From: Pseudomonas rhizoryzae
GTDB lineage: Bacteria > Pseudomonadota > Gammaproteobacteria > Pseudomonadales > Pseudomonadaceae
Length of the DNA stretch: 64,000 nucleotides
Assembly: GCF_005250615.1 (NCBI RefSeq)
Contig: NZ_SULM01000008.1
Location: 124,001 to 188,000 of the forward strand
Direction of reading: 5' to 3'
Every line of letters starts with the position of its first letter. Position 1 is the first letter of the stretch. Shown piece by piece: positions 20,138 to 28,421 of the stretch. The translations under genes and the position numbers were made by a program. The notes below the pieces were generated by a model, which did no database searches, was not told the DNA's origin, and saw only the letters and a list, made by a program, of their open reading frames with translations.

Positions 20138-20456
20138 GGGTGGCGAAGAGGCGTTCGAGTACGGCTTCGGGCTGGGTCAGGACGTCGTGGTTCCAGAAGC
20201 GCAGGATCTGGAAGCCTTGGGCTCGCAGCCAGGCATCGCGCTCGCGGTCGGCCGGGCTGTCCTGATGCTGGCCGCCGTCCAGCTCGATCACCAGGCGGGC
20301 TTCCAGGCAGACGAAGTCCAGGATGTAGCGGCCATGGGGATGCTGGCGGCGGAACTTGAGTCCTTGCAGACGCTTGCCACGCAGGTGCTGCCAGAGGGCG
20401 CGTTCGGCATCGGTCTGGTTGCGGCGCAGGCTGCGGGCGTGGGTGATGAGGGGCAT
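20124..20456 (-). CDS. DUF559 endonuclease-fold protein
   Basis: Protein of 110 residues with the DUF559 restriction-endonuclease-like fold related to Vsr. The conserved parts are LRRNQTDAERALWQHLRGKRLQGLKFRRQHPHGRYILDFVC, the catalytic-type ELDGGQH segment, and the WNHDVL C-terminal block. The cellular role is not established for the family. Its 3' end overlaps the 3' end of topB by 14 bp. Upstream on this strand are repeats rather than genes. Confidence 0.85.
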   Translation of the reverse strand: MPLITHARSLRRNQTDAERALWQHLRGKRLQGLKFRRQHPHGRYILDFVCLEARLVIELDGGQHQDSPADRERDAWLRAQGFQILRFWNHDVLTQPEAVLERLFATLSPA

Positions 20457-20698
20457 GGGAATCCGTTCCCTTGGGTTTTTGGTGTTGGGTTTGCCCTCAC
20501 CCCAGCCCTCTCCCGGAGGGAGAGGGGGCGGTATGGAGTGGGCGGATGCGGTGGAGTATCGCCTGAGGATTTTGGCTTGGTGATGGCTCTGGCGTGAGGG
20601 TTCTGCGGGTTCTCAGTTTGGGCTTGCTGGGTAGGAAATAGCTAGGGACTGAAGGCGCTTGGGGGCGGGTTTGCCCTCACCCCAGCCCTCTCCCGGAG

Positions 20699-21979
20699 TG
20701 TATAGCCCGGAGACATGGTGGACACCTGTTCGAGGACAAGGTGGACAGGTGTCAGGCGACGGAACGTCCCGTCGTCGCCGTCCGGGTGTGTGCGTTCAAA
20801 CACGCGATGCGCCAGGTGCGCCAGAACACGTCGTACTGGCCGTCCACGCTCTCAGCACGGATCAGCACGGGCTCGCCGATGAAGGCCTTGCCCACGTGCC
20901 ACTGCTGGCCTCGCCAGTTGATGAGCCCCTGATCGCGTACCGTGCGGACGATACCGCCTTCAGCGTACAACGGCGCGGATGGCGTGTGGCAATAGGCGCG
21001 GGGGCTGGGTTGATGCGTGTCTGGGGCAACTGCATGCCCAGCGCCTGATGCGGCCGCTGGGCATTGTAAAGCTGTCGCCAGTGGTCGAAGGCCCGCTGCG
21101 CCTTGTCCAGGTCTGCCCACGGCGGGCCTTGCAGGACTTCGGCCTTGAGCGTGCGGTGGAAGCGTTCGTCCTTGCCCTGCGTCTGCGGATGATAGGGGCG
21201 CGAATGGCTGACCCGGATGCCCTGGGCCATCAGCCAGACGTCCAACCGAGTGTAATGCTGGCCGTCCGTGCCCCAGGGGCTGCCGTTGTCCATGGTCATT
21301 CGCGCCGGCAGGCCATAGCGCTCGAAGGCGGCGATCAGGCACTGACGCACGGTGCTTTCCCGCTCGTCGCCGCAGGCCTGCAACACCACTGCGTAGCGCG
21401 AATGGTCGTCCAATACGGTCAACGGATGACAGCGTCCCCGCAACAGGGGTACATGCCCCTTGAAGTCCATCTGCCACAGATCGTTGGCGTGCGGGTGTTC
21501 AAAGCGCTGCCAGGGCTTGGCCGCCGCTGAAGCAGCCGCGCTCACCGCGCCGTGGCGGACCAGGATCGCATGTACCGTACTGATAGCCGGCATCGGCACG
21601 CCCTGATCCTCCAGCCGACGCGCCAGCTTACGTGCTCCCCAAGCCGGGTGCTGCGCGCGCAAGGCCATGACCTGCGCCTCCTGTTCCGCTGCACAGCGGC
21701 TTGGCGACGTCGCTGGACGGCGCGAGCGATCCGTCAGCGCCTCACCGGCCCTGGCACGCGCCAGCCACTTGTATCCCGTCGTCGGACTAATCCCGAAGCG
21801 GCGACACAGTAGGCGTACGTTCGCTCCCGTCTGTTGGGCCAAGCCAACAAATTCTTCGCGTAGCTCCATCGTGGACCTCTCCTGCCACAGCATCGGCCTG
21901 CTCCCACCTGCCAAATGCCACAGCGTGAAGTGTCCACCCTGTCTCCGAACAGGTGTTCACTATGTCCCCGGGCCATACA
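20699..21979 (-). mobile_element. IS481-type insertion sequence (1,281 bp)
   Basis: The ends are TGTATAGCCCGG at 20699 and the inverse of TGTATGGCCCGG at 21979 (11 of 12 matching). Both sides carry CCGGAG (20693-20698 and 21980-21985), a 6-bp target duplication. Terminal TGT...ACA and a single DDE transposase gene of about 350 codons fit IS481. The target is the hairpin CCCTCTCCCGGAGGGAGAGGG inside a tandem repeat, and removing one CCGGAG restores that palindrome exactly. Confidence 0.9.
20752..21893 (-). pseudogene. IS481-family transposase, frameshifted near its 3' end
   Basis: The N-terminal part is read from the ATG at 21893 (MLWQERSTMELREEF). A helix-turn-helix (LLCRRFGISPTTGYKWL) is followed by a DDE core: Asp in LWQMDFKGH, Asp in TMDNGSPWG and Glu in GKDERFHRTLKAEVL. 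After PQTRINPAPAP the reading frame is lost, and the expected C-terminus (INWRGQQWHVGKAFIGEPVLIRAE) continues in the -1 frame to the stop at 20752. The switch falls near a run of five C (minus strand) at about 20999-21003. It is probably a one-base loss; slippage that restores the frame, or a sequencing error, is possible. Confidence 0.8.
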
Positions 21980-22317
21980 CCGGAGGGAGAGGGGGCGGTG
22001 TGGAGCGAGGGTGATGTTATGAAGTATCGCCTGAGGATTTTGGCTTGGCGATGGCTCTGACGCGAGGGTTTTGCGGGTTTCCAGTCTGGGCTTTCTGAGT
22101 AGGAAATAGCTAGGGACTGAAGGCGCTATGGCGTTGGGTTTGCCCTCACCCCAGCCCTCTCCCGGAGGGAGAGGGGGTAACAAGGTGCGATGGGCTACTG
22201 CTGAGTATCGCCTGGTACCTGGACTCGTCCAGATCGCAGAAATCGCTATCGCGGCAACTCTGAGAACATCTGTGGAGCGTGATCTGGAGGGGAGACCCGC
22301 CTCCCGCTCCAGACAAC

Positions 22318-22352
22318 TCCCTCTCCCTCCGGGAGAGGGTTTGGGTGAGGGG
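22318..22352 (-). repeat. REP-like hairpin element in inverse orientation
   Basis: CCCTCTCCCTCCGGGAGAGG followed by GTTTGGGTGAGGGGG is the inverse of the CCCTCACCCC-CCCTCTCCC unit at 22140, closing the repeat block. The 21980-22373 stretch otherwise holds no gene. Confidence 0.65.
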
Positions 22353-22373
22353 GCGCACAAGCCCCCGCCCGGC

Positions 22374-22682
22374 TTACTTCTTCTCGAACGCCGCCGCCGC
22401 GGTGGCGTAGGCCGCTTCGTGGTAGTCGAACTCGGCCGACTGGACCAGCAGGGTTTCCTCGTCCTCGGTGAAGGCGATCACCGGGCGGTAGGAGACGCCA
22501 TCCGCCTGGATCTCGGATTCGTCGATGAGCTTGGAGAGGTCGAAGGCGAAGTCGCCGCAGATGGCCTTGGCCTGGGCGTCGGTGATGCCGTGTTTCTTCA
22601 GGGCATCACGCAGCAGGGTGCTCCATTGGTATTGGAACTGGAGACCCAGTTTGGCATAGCTGGGACCGTAGTCGATTTCCAT
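22374..22682 (-). CDS. Hypothetical protein (102 aa)
   Basis: The ATG at 22682 (MEIDYGPSYAKLGLQFQYQW) is chosen over the one at 22727, whose extension is low-complexity; no clear Shine-Dalgarno is visible for either. The product is acidic and soluble, without signal peptide or membrane segment. I do not recognise a family. It is downstream of kgtP on the same strand after 174 bp. Confidence 0.6.
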   Translation of the reverse strand: MEIDYGPSYAKLGLQFQYQWSTLLRDALKKHGITDAQAKAICGDFAFDLSKLIDESEIQADGVSYRPVIAFTEDEETLLVQSAEFDYHEAAYATAAAAFEKK

Positions 22683-22856
22683 GAGTGTGTAACCGGGGCT
22701 TGGGAGGAGGGGGCGAACTCGCCACATTGGCCGGAGGAACGGCCGATGCGACGGCTGCCGGTGACACTACGATGGCGTGCCGGAAAGCCCAGGTGAAGGG
22801 GAGCGGGCCGGACGGCCAAATCTTGCCACCGAGAGGCCCGCACCCCGGACGAGCGG

Positions 22857-24164
22857 TTATTCGTGCACGATGCGCGAGTGGTCGCGGGTGTCCTTCATGA
22901 AGACGTAGACCAGCAGCGAGCAGGCGATGCAGCCGGTTACGTACCAGTAGTAGCCGCTCTCCATGCCGATGCTCTTGAACCACAGGGCCATGTACTCGGC
23001 GGTGCCGCCGAAGATGGACACGGTGAGGGCATAGGGCAGACCGACGCCGAGGGCGCGGATCTCGGTGGGGAACAGCTCGGCCTTCACCACGGCGTTGATC
23101 GAGGTGTAGAAGCTGACGATCACCAGCGCCGCCATGATCAGCCAGAAGGCGCCCCACCAGGAGGTGACGCTGCCCAGGGCGGTGAGGATCGGATAGGTGA
23201 ACAGGGTGCCCAGCACGCCGAAGGCGATCAGCACCGGGCGCCGGCCGATCTTGTCGGAGATCGCCCCGACCAGGGGCTGCAGCAGCATGAAGAGGAACAG
23301 GGTGGCCGCCGAGATGGAGGTGGCGTCGGTCTTGCTCATGCCCACCGAGTTGACCAGGTATTTCTGCATGTAGGTGGTGTAGGTGTAGAAGGCCAGGGTG
23401 CCGCCCATGGTCAATCCGACCACGGTGAAGAATTCCTTGGGATGCCGCGCCAGGGTGCGCATCAGGGATTCCTTGGGCTTTTCGGACTTCTTGAAGGAGC
23501 TGGTCTCTTCCATGCCGCGGCGCAGGTAGAGGGCGGTCACGGCGCAGGCGGCGCCGATGACGAAGGGGATGCGCCAGCCCCAGCTTTCCAGCTGCTGCAC
23601 GGTGAGCAGTTGCTGCAGCACGATGAGGGTGGCCAGGGCCAGCAACTGACCGGAGATCAGGGTCACGTACTGGAAGCTGGAATAGAACCCGCGGCTTTCC
23701 TTGGTGGCCATCTCGCTCAGGTAGGTGGCGGAGGTGCCGTATTCACCGCCCACCGAGAGCCCCTGCAGCAGGCGCGCCAAGACCAGCATGATCGGCGCGG
23801 CCACGCCGATGCTGGCGTAGCTGGGGGTGAGGGCGATGATCAGGGAGCCGGCGCACATCATGATCACCGAGACCATCAGCGCGGCCTTGCGTCCGGCCTT
23901 GTCGGCGTAGAGGCCCATCAGCCAGCCGCCGATCGGGCGCATCAGGAAGCCCACGGCGAAGATGGCGGCGACGTTGAGCAACTGGGCGGTCTGGTCGCCC
24001 TGGGGGAAGAAGGCCTTGGCGAAGTACAGCGAGAAGGCGGCGTAGACGTACCAGTCGAACCACTCGACCAGGTTGCCGACGGAACCGCTGAAGATGGATT
24101 TGATGCGTTGCGAGGTGGTCTTGGGCGCGGCCTGGCCGGCCGCGAGGGTAGCGGTGCTATCCAC
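22857..24164 (-). CDS. kgtP: Alpha-ketoglutarate/dicarboxylate:H+ symporter (KgtP family MFS)
   Basis: Twelve-helix MFS permease of 435 residues in the metabolite:H+ symporter family, importing 2-oxoglutarate or related dicarboxylates. It follows E. coli KgtP along its length: GNLVEWFDWYVYAAFSLYFA, GFLMRPIGGWLMG, RLLQGLSVGGEYGTSATYLSE, FYTYTTYMQKYLVN and LSDKIGRR-like ISDKIGRR. Upstream is a sigma54-type promoter with two palindromes, and the next gene upstream is the activator dctD, so C4-dicarboxylate or 2-oxoglutarate induction through DctB/DctD is expected. Confidence 0.92.
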   Translation of the reverse strand: MDSTATLAAGQAAPKTTSQRIKSIFSGSVGNLVEWFDWYVYAAFSLYFAKAFFPQGDQTAQLLNVAAIFAVGFLMRPIGGWLMGLYADKAGRKAALMVSVIMMCAGSLIIALTPSYASIGVAAPIMLVLARLLQGLSVGGEYGTSATYLSEMATKESRGFYSSFQYVTLISGQLLALATLIVLQQLLTVQQLESWGWRIPFVIGAACAVTALYLRRGMEETSSFKKSEKPKESLMRTLARHPKEFFTVVGLTMGGTLAFYTYTTYMQKYLVNSVGMSKTDATSISAATLFLFMLLQPLVGAISDKIGRRPVLIAFGVLGTLFTYPILTALGSVTSWWGAFWLIMAALVIVSFYTSINAVVKAELFPTEIRALGVGLPYALTVSIFGGTAEYMALWFKSIGMESGYYWYVTGCIACSLLVYVFMKDTRDHSRIVHE

Positions 24165-24220
24165 AGGGTGTTCCTCTTGTCGTTGTTATTAGGTACGCGC
24201 GGAGCGTCGACAAGGGCTAT

Positions 24221-24236
24221 TGCAGCGGCCGTGCCA
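24221..24236 (-). promoter_or_regulatory. Sigma54 promoter of kgtP
   Basis: On the minus strand TGGCACGGCCGCTGCA matches TGGCACG-N4-TTGCW except C for the first T of the -12 element. GG-to-GC spacing is correct. It lies 57 bp before the kgtP ATG. Confidence 0.75.
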
Positions 24237-24280
24237 AGCCGTGAAGGGGCGTTCTTGCTGGGTTTTCGGTGGCCTGGTAA

Positions 24281-24324
24281 GCGGAAGTCCGCCAGGACAT
24301 ACGTGGCGATGAGCGGATTTCCGC
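24281..24324. promoter_or_regulatory. Two in-phase palindromes, probable DctD upstream activating sites
   Basis: GCGGAAGTCCGC at 24281-24292 and GCGGATTTCCGC at 24313-24324 are 12-bp palindromes with the same GCGGA-N2-TCCGC form. Their centres are 32 bp apart, three helical turns. They lie 45-103 bp upstream of the kgtP -24 element, between it and the dctD stop codon, the usual position for a sigma54 activator. Confidence 0.7.
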
Positions 24325-24334
24325 CTATCGCCGC

Positions 24335-25672
24335 TCAGTCGCCCTCGGGACCGTCGAGGAAGTCGGCGCGGAGCAGGCCGTGGCGCTGCATCTTCTCGTT
24401 CAGGGTGCGCCGGGGCAGTTGCAGTTCGTCCATCACCGCCTTGATCTCGCCACCATGGCGGGCCAGGGCGGCGCGCAGGCACTGGGCTTCGAAGGCTTCC
24501 AACTGGTCGGCGAGGGCGTGGCTGGCGGCCGCGCTGGCGGGTGCGCCCAGGCCCAGCACCTCGCGTTCGGCGGCGTTGGCCAGTTCGCGGACGTTGCCCG
24601 GCCAGCCATGGCCGAGCAACTGGGCCAGGCGCGCGGCGCCGGGCGGGGTGACCGGGCGGCCCAGGCGCGCGCCGGCCTCGGCGAGGAAGTGGTCGAACAG
24701 CAGCGGGATGTCTTCGCGCCGGGCGCGCAGCGGCGGCAGGTGCAACTCGGCGACGTTGAGGCGGTAGGCCAGGTCTTCGCGGAAGCGGCCGGCGCGGGCT
24801 TCTTCGAGCAGATCCGGCTTGGTGGCGGCGACGATGCGCAGGTCCAGGGCGATGCTCTGGTTGGAGCCCAGGCGCTCCAGGCGCTGTTCCTGCAGCACCC
24901 GGAGGAGCTTGACCTGCTGGGCCAGGGGCATGCTCTCGATCTCGTCGAGGAACAGGGTGCCGCCGTTGGCGTATTCCAGTTTGCCGATGCGCTTGCCCTG
25001 GGCGCCGGTGAAGGCGCCGCTCTCGTGGCCGAACAATTCGCTCTCGAACAACTGCTCGGGAATGGCCGCGCAATTGAGGGCGACGAAGGCCTTGCCGGCG
25101 CGCGGGCCGAAGTCGTGCAGGCAACGGGCGACCAGTTCCTTGCCGCTGCCGGTCTCGCCGCGCAGCAAGACGTTCACCGGCGTCGGCGCCAGGTCGAGGA
25201 TCTGCTGGCGCAGCCGGACGACACCGGGCGAGACCCCCAGCAGCCGACGGGCGAGGGCACTCTGGTCGTCCACCCGGCGGTGCAACTGGCGGTTCTCCAG
25301 CACCAGCCGGCGCTTTTCCAGGGCCCGACCGAGATCGCCCAGCAAGGCCCCGGGGCTGAAGGGTTTTTCCAGGAAGTCGTAGGCGCCCTGGCGCATGGCG
25401 GTCACTGCCAGGGCGACGTCGCCGTGGGCGGTGAGCAGGATCACCGGCAGGTCGCGATCCAGCGCCTGCAGCCGGTCCAGCAGGGCCAGGCCGTCCATGC
25501 CGGGCATGCGCACGTCGCTGACCACCACCCCGGCGAAGTCCGGGGTCACCGCTGCCAGGCAGTCTTCGGCGCGGGCGAACAGCCGCACCTGATGCCCGGA
25601 CAGCTCCAGCCACTGGCGTACCGCCTCGCGGATGCTGGCTTCGTCGTCGACCAGATAGACCTGATGTTCCAT
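24335..25672 (-). CDS. dctD: C4-dicarboxylate response regulator DctD (sigma54 activator)
   Basis: NtrC-class response regulator of 445 residues. The start is the ATG at 25672 (MEHQVYLVDDEASIREAV); an ATG at 25702 adds ten residues before the receiver fold. The receiver domain has Asp in VVVSDVRMPGMDG. The AAA+ domain has GETGSGKE and the sigma54 loop GAFTGA. The Fis-type C-terminus reads HGGEIKAVMDELQLPRRTLNEKMQRHGL. The kinase dctB is normally adjacent but here lies at 32387-34126, with eight genes in between. The neighbouring target is kgtP. Confidence 0.9.
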   Translation of the reverse strand: MEHQVYLVDDEASIREAVRQWLELSGHQVRLFARAEDCLAAVTPDFAGVVVSDVRMPGMDGLALLDRLQALDRDLPVILLTAHGDVALAVTAMRQGAYDFLEKPFSPGALLGDLGRALEKRRLVLENRQLHRRVDDQSALARRLLGVSPGVVRLRQQILDLAPTPVNVLLRGETGSGKELVARCLHDFGPRAGKAFVALNCAAIPEQLFESELFGHESGAFTGAQGKRIGKLEYANGGTLFLDEIESMPLAQQVKLLRVLQEQRLERLGSNQSIALDLRIVAATKPDLLEEARAGRFREDLAYRLNVAELHLPPLRARREDIPLLFDHFLAEAGARLGRPVTPPGAARLAQLLGHGWPGNVRELANAAEREVLGLGAPASAAASHALADQLEAFEAQCLRAALARHGGEIKAVMDELQLPRRTLNEKMQRHGLLRADFLDGPEGD

Positions 25673-25733
25673 GGGTGCCCCTCGCGGACCGTGCGCCGTC
25701 ACCTTGCCCGAAGGCGGCGGGGCGGTCGAGTCC

Positions 25734-27107
25734 TCAATCGGCGGCGGATAGCAGCGGCAGGCCGAGGCGGGCGCAGGCGCCGCCGTCCGGTCGATTGTCC
25801 AGTTCGATGCGGCCGTTCAGGTGCTGGGCCACGGTCTGCACGATGGACAGGCCCAGGCCGGCGCCGTTGGCCGCCCCGCTGCTGTAGAAGCGCTCGAACA
25901 GCCGGGGCAGGGCCTCGGCGGGGATGCCGGGCCCCTGGTCGAGGATGAGGAGGTCCGCCCAGTCGGCGCCGACTTCCAGCCGCACCTGGATCTCACCGCC
26001 AGGGGGCGAGACGTTGACCGCGTTGGTCAGCAGATTCTGCAGGGCGATGCCGAGCATGGCGCTGTCGCCCCGCACCTGGGCCGCGGTGGGCGGTGCCTCG
26101 AAGCTGAGGTCGAAACCCTTGTCGAGAATCCAGGGGCCCAGTTCTTCCAGGGTGGCGCCAACGGCGGTGCGCAGCTCGAAGCGCTGCTCGTCGCTCCAGC
26201 TCGGTCGGGGTTCCAGGCGGGCGAGGATCAACAGCTGGTTGACCACCCGGGTCAGGCGATCGGTACCGCTGACGACGAATTTCAGCGCCTCATCGCGGGC
26301 CGCCGCGGTCTGGGCGGACAGGGCGTTCTGGGCGTGCAGGCGCAGCACCGCCAGTGGGGTGCGCAGCTCGTGGGCGGCATCGGCGATGAAGCGGCGCTCG
26401 CGTTGCAGCAGTTGTTCGATCTGCAAGAGCAGGCGATTCAGCGCGGCCTGCATGGGTTCCAGCTCGCGCGGCAGCGGCTCGAGGTGCAGCGGTTGCAGGG
26501 ATTCTGGATCGCGGTGGCGGATCAGCGCCGCCATGCGCCGCAAGGGTCGCAGGCCCCAGCCGATGGCCAGCCAGGCCAGCAGGGAGAGCAGCACCAGGCC
26601 GACTAGGTGCGGGGTGAGGGTATGACGCAGGATGCGGCGAACCAGATCGGCGCGCACCTCGTCGCGCTCGCCGACCCAGAGCATCAGGTCATGCTCGGGA
26701 TCGGGCAGCAGGAAGCCGTACCAGCCGGCGCCGTCCACGGTCAGTTCGGTGAAGCCGGGAGTAGTCGGCAGGGCGAAGGCCGGCGCGTTGGGCGAACGCA
26801 TCAGCGGAGTACCCCCGGCGTTCCAGGCCTGGAACGCCATCTTGGCTTCGTAGCGGTGGCCATAGGGGCTGTCGGTGACTTCGGCGAGCGCGGCGGTGAT
26901 GCTGGCATACAGGGCCTGGCGGCCCTCGGCGCGGGGCGCGGCCCGCAGCATGCCCTGGAGGATGCGCGCGCTCTGCGCCAGTTGGGCGTCGTAGATCTCG
27001 CCGATCTCGCGCTGGCTGTCGCGGATGTTGGTCAGGGCGATCAGCAGGGTGCCGATCAGCAGCAGCGAGAGCACCAGGCCGACGGTGCGGCGGCGGATGG
27101 AGGTCAT
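25734..27107 (-). CDS. Histidine kinase of the cluster two-component system (QseC/TctE type)
   Basis: Inner-membrane sensor kinase of about 457 residues. The ATG at 27107 forms an ATGA overlap with the regulator stop; ATG 27113 is an alternative. It has a transmembrane segment at about 10-28, a periplasmic sensor to about 165, a second transmembrane segment at about 168-188, HAMP, the phosphoacceptor motif DAAHELRTPLAVL, and an ATPase domain with N-box (QNLLTNAVNVSP) and G boxes (DQGPGIP, GAGLGLSIV). Last gene of the thermostable-hemolysin/AMP-ligase cluster and 61 bp ahead of dctD, so some read-through is possible. Confidence 0.88.
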   Translation of the reverse strand: MTSIRRRTVGLVLSLLLIGTLLIALTNIRDSQREIGEIYDAQLAQSARILQGMLRAAPRAEGRQALYASITAALAEVTDSPYGHRYEAKMAFQAWNAGGTPLMRSPNAPAFALPTTPGFTELTVDGAGWYGFLLPDPEHDLMLWVGERDEVRADLVRRILRHTLTPHLVGLVLLSLLAWLAIGWGLRPLRRMAALIRHRDPESLQPLHLEPLPRELEPMQAALNRLLLQIEQLLQRERRFIADAAHELRTPLAVLRLHAQNALSAQTAAARDEALKFVVSGTDRLTRVVNQLLILARLEPRPSWSDEQRFELRTAVGATLEELGPWILDKGFDLSFEAPPTAAQVRGDSAMLGIALQNLLTNAVNVSPPGGEIQVRLEVGADWADLLILDQGPGIPAEALPRLFERFYSSGAANGAGLGLSIVQTVAQHLNGRIELDNRPDGGACARLGLPLLSAAD

Positions 27108-27763
27108 GGGCATTCGAGCCGGTAGCCGATGCCCCGGACGGTGCGGATCAGGTCGGCGCGCAGTTTCTTGCGCAGGTTGTAGATGTGCACCTCCAGGGTG
27201 TTGCTCTCCACGCCCTCGTCCCAGCCGTAGAGCAGCCCCATGAGGCGGTCGCGGCTGAAGATCTTGCCGGGATTGGCCAGCAGTTCGTGCAGCAGCTGGT
27301 ATTCGCGTGGCGTGAGGTTGACCGGCTGGCCCTCGAAGCTGACCCGCCGGGTGGCCGGGTCCAGCACGATGCCGCCGCCTTCGAGCTGGAGCTGCGAGGG
27401 GCCGTTGCGGCGGCGCAGCAGGGCGCGCAGGCGGGCCTTGAGTTCCTTGATGTCGAAGGGCTTGACCAGATAGTCGTCAGCGCCGGCGTCGAGGCCGGCG
27501 ACCCGATCCTCGGTGTCGTCGCGGGCGGTGAGGATCAGCACCGGGGTGGTGAGACCATTCGCCCGGCTCTGGCGCAGCACCTGGATGCCGTCGAGACGCG
27601 GCAGGCCGAGATCCAGCACCACCAAGTCGAAGCCTTCCTCGCGCAGGGCGTGGACGGCGCTCTCGCCGTCCTTGAGCCAGTCCAGGGTGTAGCCCTCTTC
27701 GCGCAGGCTGGAGCGGATGCCCGCGCCGAGGTCGGGGTCGTCTTCGATGAGCAGGACGCGCAT
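27104..27763 (-). CDS. OmpR-family response regulator of the cluster (QseB/PmrA type)
   Basis: DNA-binding response regulator of 219 residues. The receiver has the acidic pair EDD near the N-terminus, phosphoacceptor Asp51 in VVLDLGLPRLDG, and KPFDIKEL. The C-terminal winged helix has LTPREYQLLHELLANPGKIFSR, SNTLEVHIYNLRKKL and IRTVRGIGYRL. It follows the TPR gene by 10 bp and overlaps the kinase by 4 bp. PmrA/QseB-type regulators bind pairs of 6-bp half sites with an 11-bp period; two such pairs lie in the cluster's promoter region (32082-32120). Confidence 0.93.
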   Translation of the reverse strand: MRVLLIEDDPDLGAGIRSSLREEGYTLDWLKDGESAVHALREEGFDLVVLDLGLPRLDGIQVLRQSRANGLTTPVLILTARDDTEDRVAGLDAGADDYLVKPFDIKELKARLRALLRRRNGPSQLQLEGGGIVLDPATRRVSFEGQPVNLTPREYQLLHELLANPGKIFSRDRLMGLLYGWDEGVESNTLEVHIYNLRKKLRADLIRTVRGIGYRLECP

Positions 27764-27773
27764 GGCTCCCTCG

Positions 27774-28421
27774 TTATTTCAGCTGCTGGTCGACGTCCTT
27801 GAGCAACGCGGCGATCTCGCCCCGGCGGCCCTGGTCGGCCAGCTCTCGTCCGGGACGCGGCGCCGCCTGCTGGGCCTTGAGTAGCGCGGCGCGGGCTTCA
27901 GCATAGCGCTTCTGGCGATAGAGGTGGTCGCCCCAGAAGTAGAGGGTATCGATGCCGTTCGGGTTGAGGACGAGCGCCTGTTGCAGCAGGCGATCGGCTT
28001 CGCTGGCGTCGCCGAAGCCGATGGGCCAGCCGGGCACCCGGTCGTAAAGGGCGGCGAGGCTGGTGTAGGCCGAGCCCTGCAGGGCCTTGGGGTCGAGCTT
28101 GAGCGCCTGCTCCAGGTCGGTCCGGGCTTCCTTGACCTTACTGAGGGCGCCGAGGCCGCCCTGGGCACCGGCCCAACTGCTGAGCACGATGCCCTGCCAG
28201 ATCCAGGCCGGTGCCGACTGCGGCTCGGCCTGGGTGAAGGCGCGGGCCTGACCGGCCAGTTGCTCGAAGGCGGCGGTCTTCTCGCCCGCCGGCAGGCGGT
28301 ACTGGATCTCGGCCCAGCGCTGCTGGATCTGCGCCAGTCGCTGGGCGTCCTCGGCCAGGGCGAAGGGGCTGGCGAGCAGGGCGGCGAGCAGCAGGCCAAG
28401 GGCCTGGCGGGGGGACTTCAT
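27774..28421 (-). CDS. Exported TPR-repeat protein
   Basis: Secreted helical-repeat protein of 215 residues from the ATG at 28421, preceded by GGAGAAACGTCC; the frame upstream belongs to the SDR gene region. The signal peptide is about 1-23 (MKSPRQALGLLLAALLASPFALA). TPR-like units are seen in ALSKVKEARTDLEQALKLDPKA, ASEADRLLQQALVLNPNG and YAEARAALLKAQQAAP. It overlaps the SDR gene stop by 4 bp. It may be a periplasmic scaffold for the cluster's pathway; that is inferred. Confidence 0.8.
   Translation of the reverse strand: MKSPRQALGLLLAALLASPFALAEDAQRLAQIQQRWAEIQYRLPAGEKTAAFEQLAGQARAFTQAEPQSAPAWIWQGIVLSSWAGAQGGLGALSKVKEARTDLEQALKLDPKALQGSAYTSLAALYDRVPGWPIGFGDASEADRLLQQALVLNPNGIDTLYFWGDHLYRQKRYAEARAALLKAQQAAPRPGRELADQGRRGEIAALLKDVDQQLK

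Larger units (their letters stand above)
20491..22195 (+). repeat. Tandem ~180-bp repeats, middle copy split by an IS
   Basis: The block TTGCCCTCACCCCAGCCCTC starts at 20491, 20671 and 22140. Between starts lie 180 bp, and 182 bp once the IS and its duplication (1,287 bp) are removed. Each full unit also contains GTATCGCCTGAGGATTTTGG and GGAAATAGCTAGGGACTGAA in the same order. The third unit keeps only the first part and diverges after GTATCGCCTG near 22206. No open frame is conserved across the units, so it is non-coding. Confidence 0.8.

Noticed and set aside
20491-22195. Regularly spaced repeats that might suggest a CRISPR array
   Set aside because: Only three units of about 180 bp, with conserved blocks inside the units rather than unique spacers, and no cas genes.
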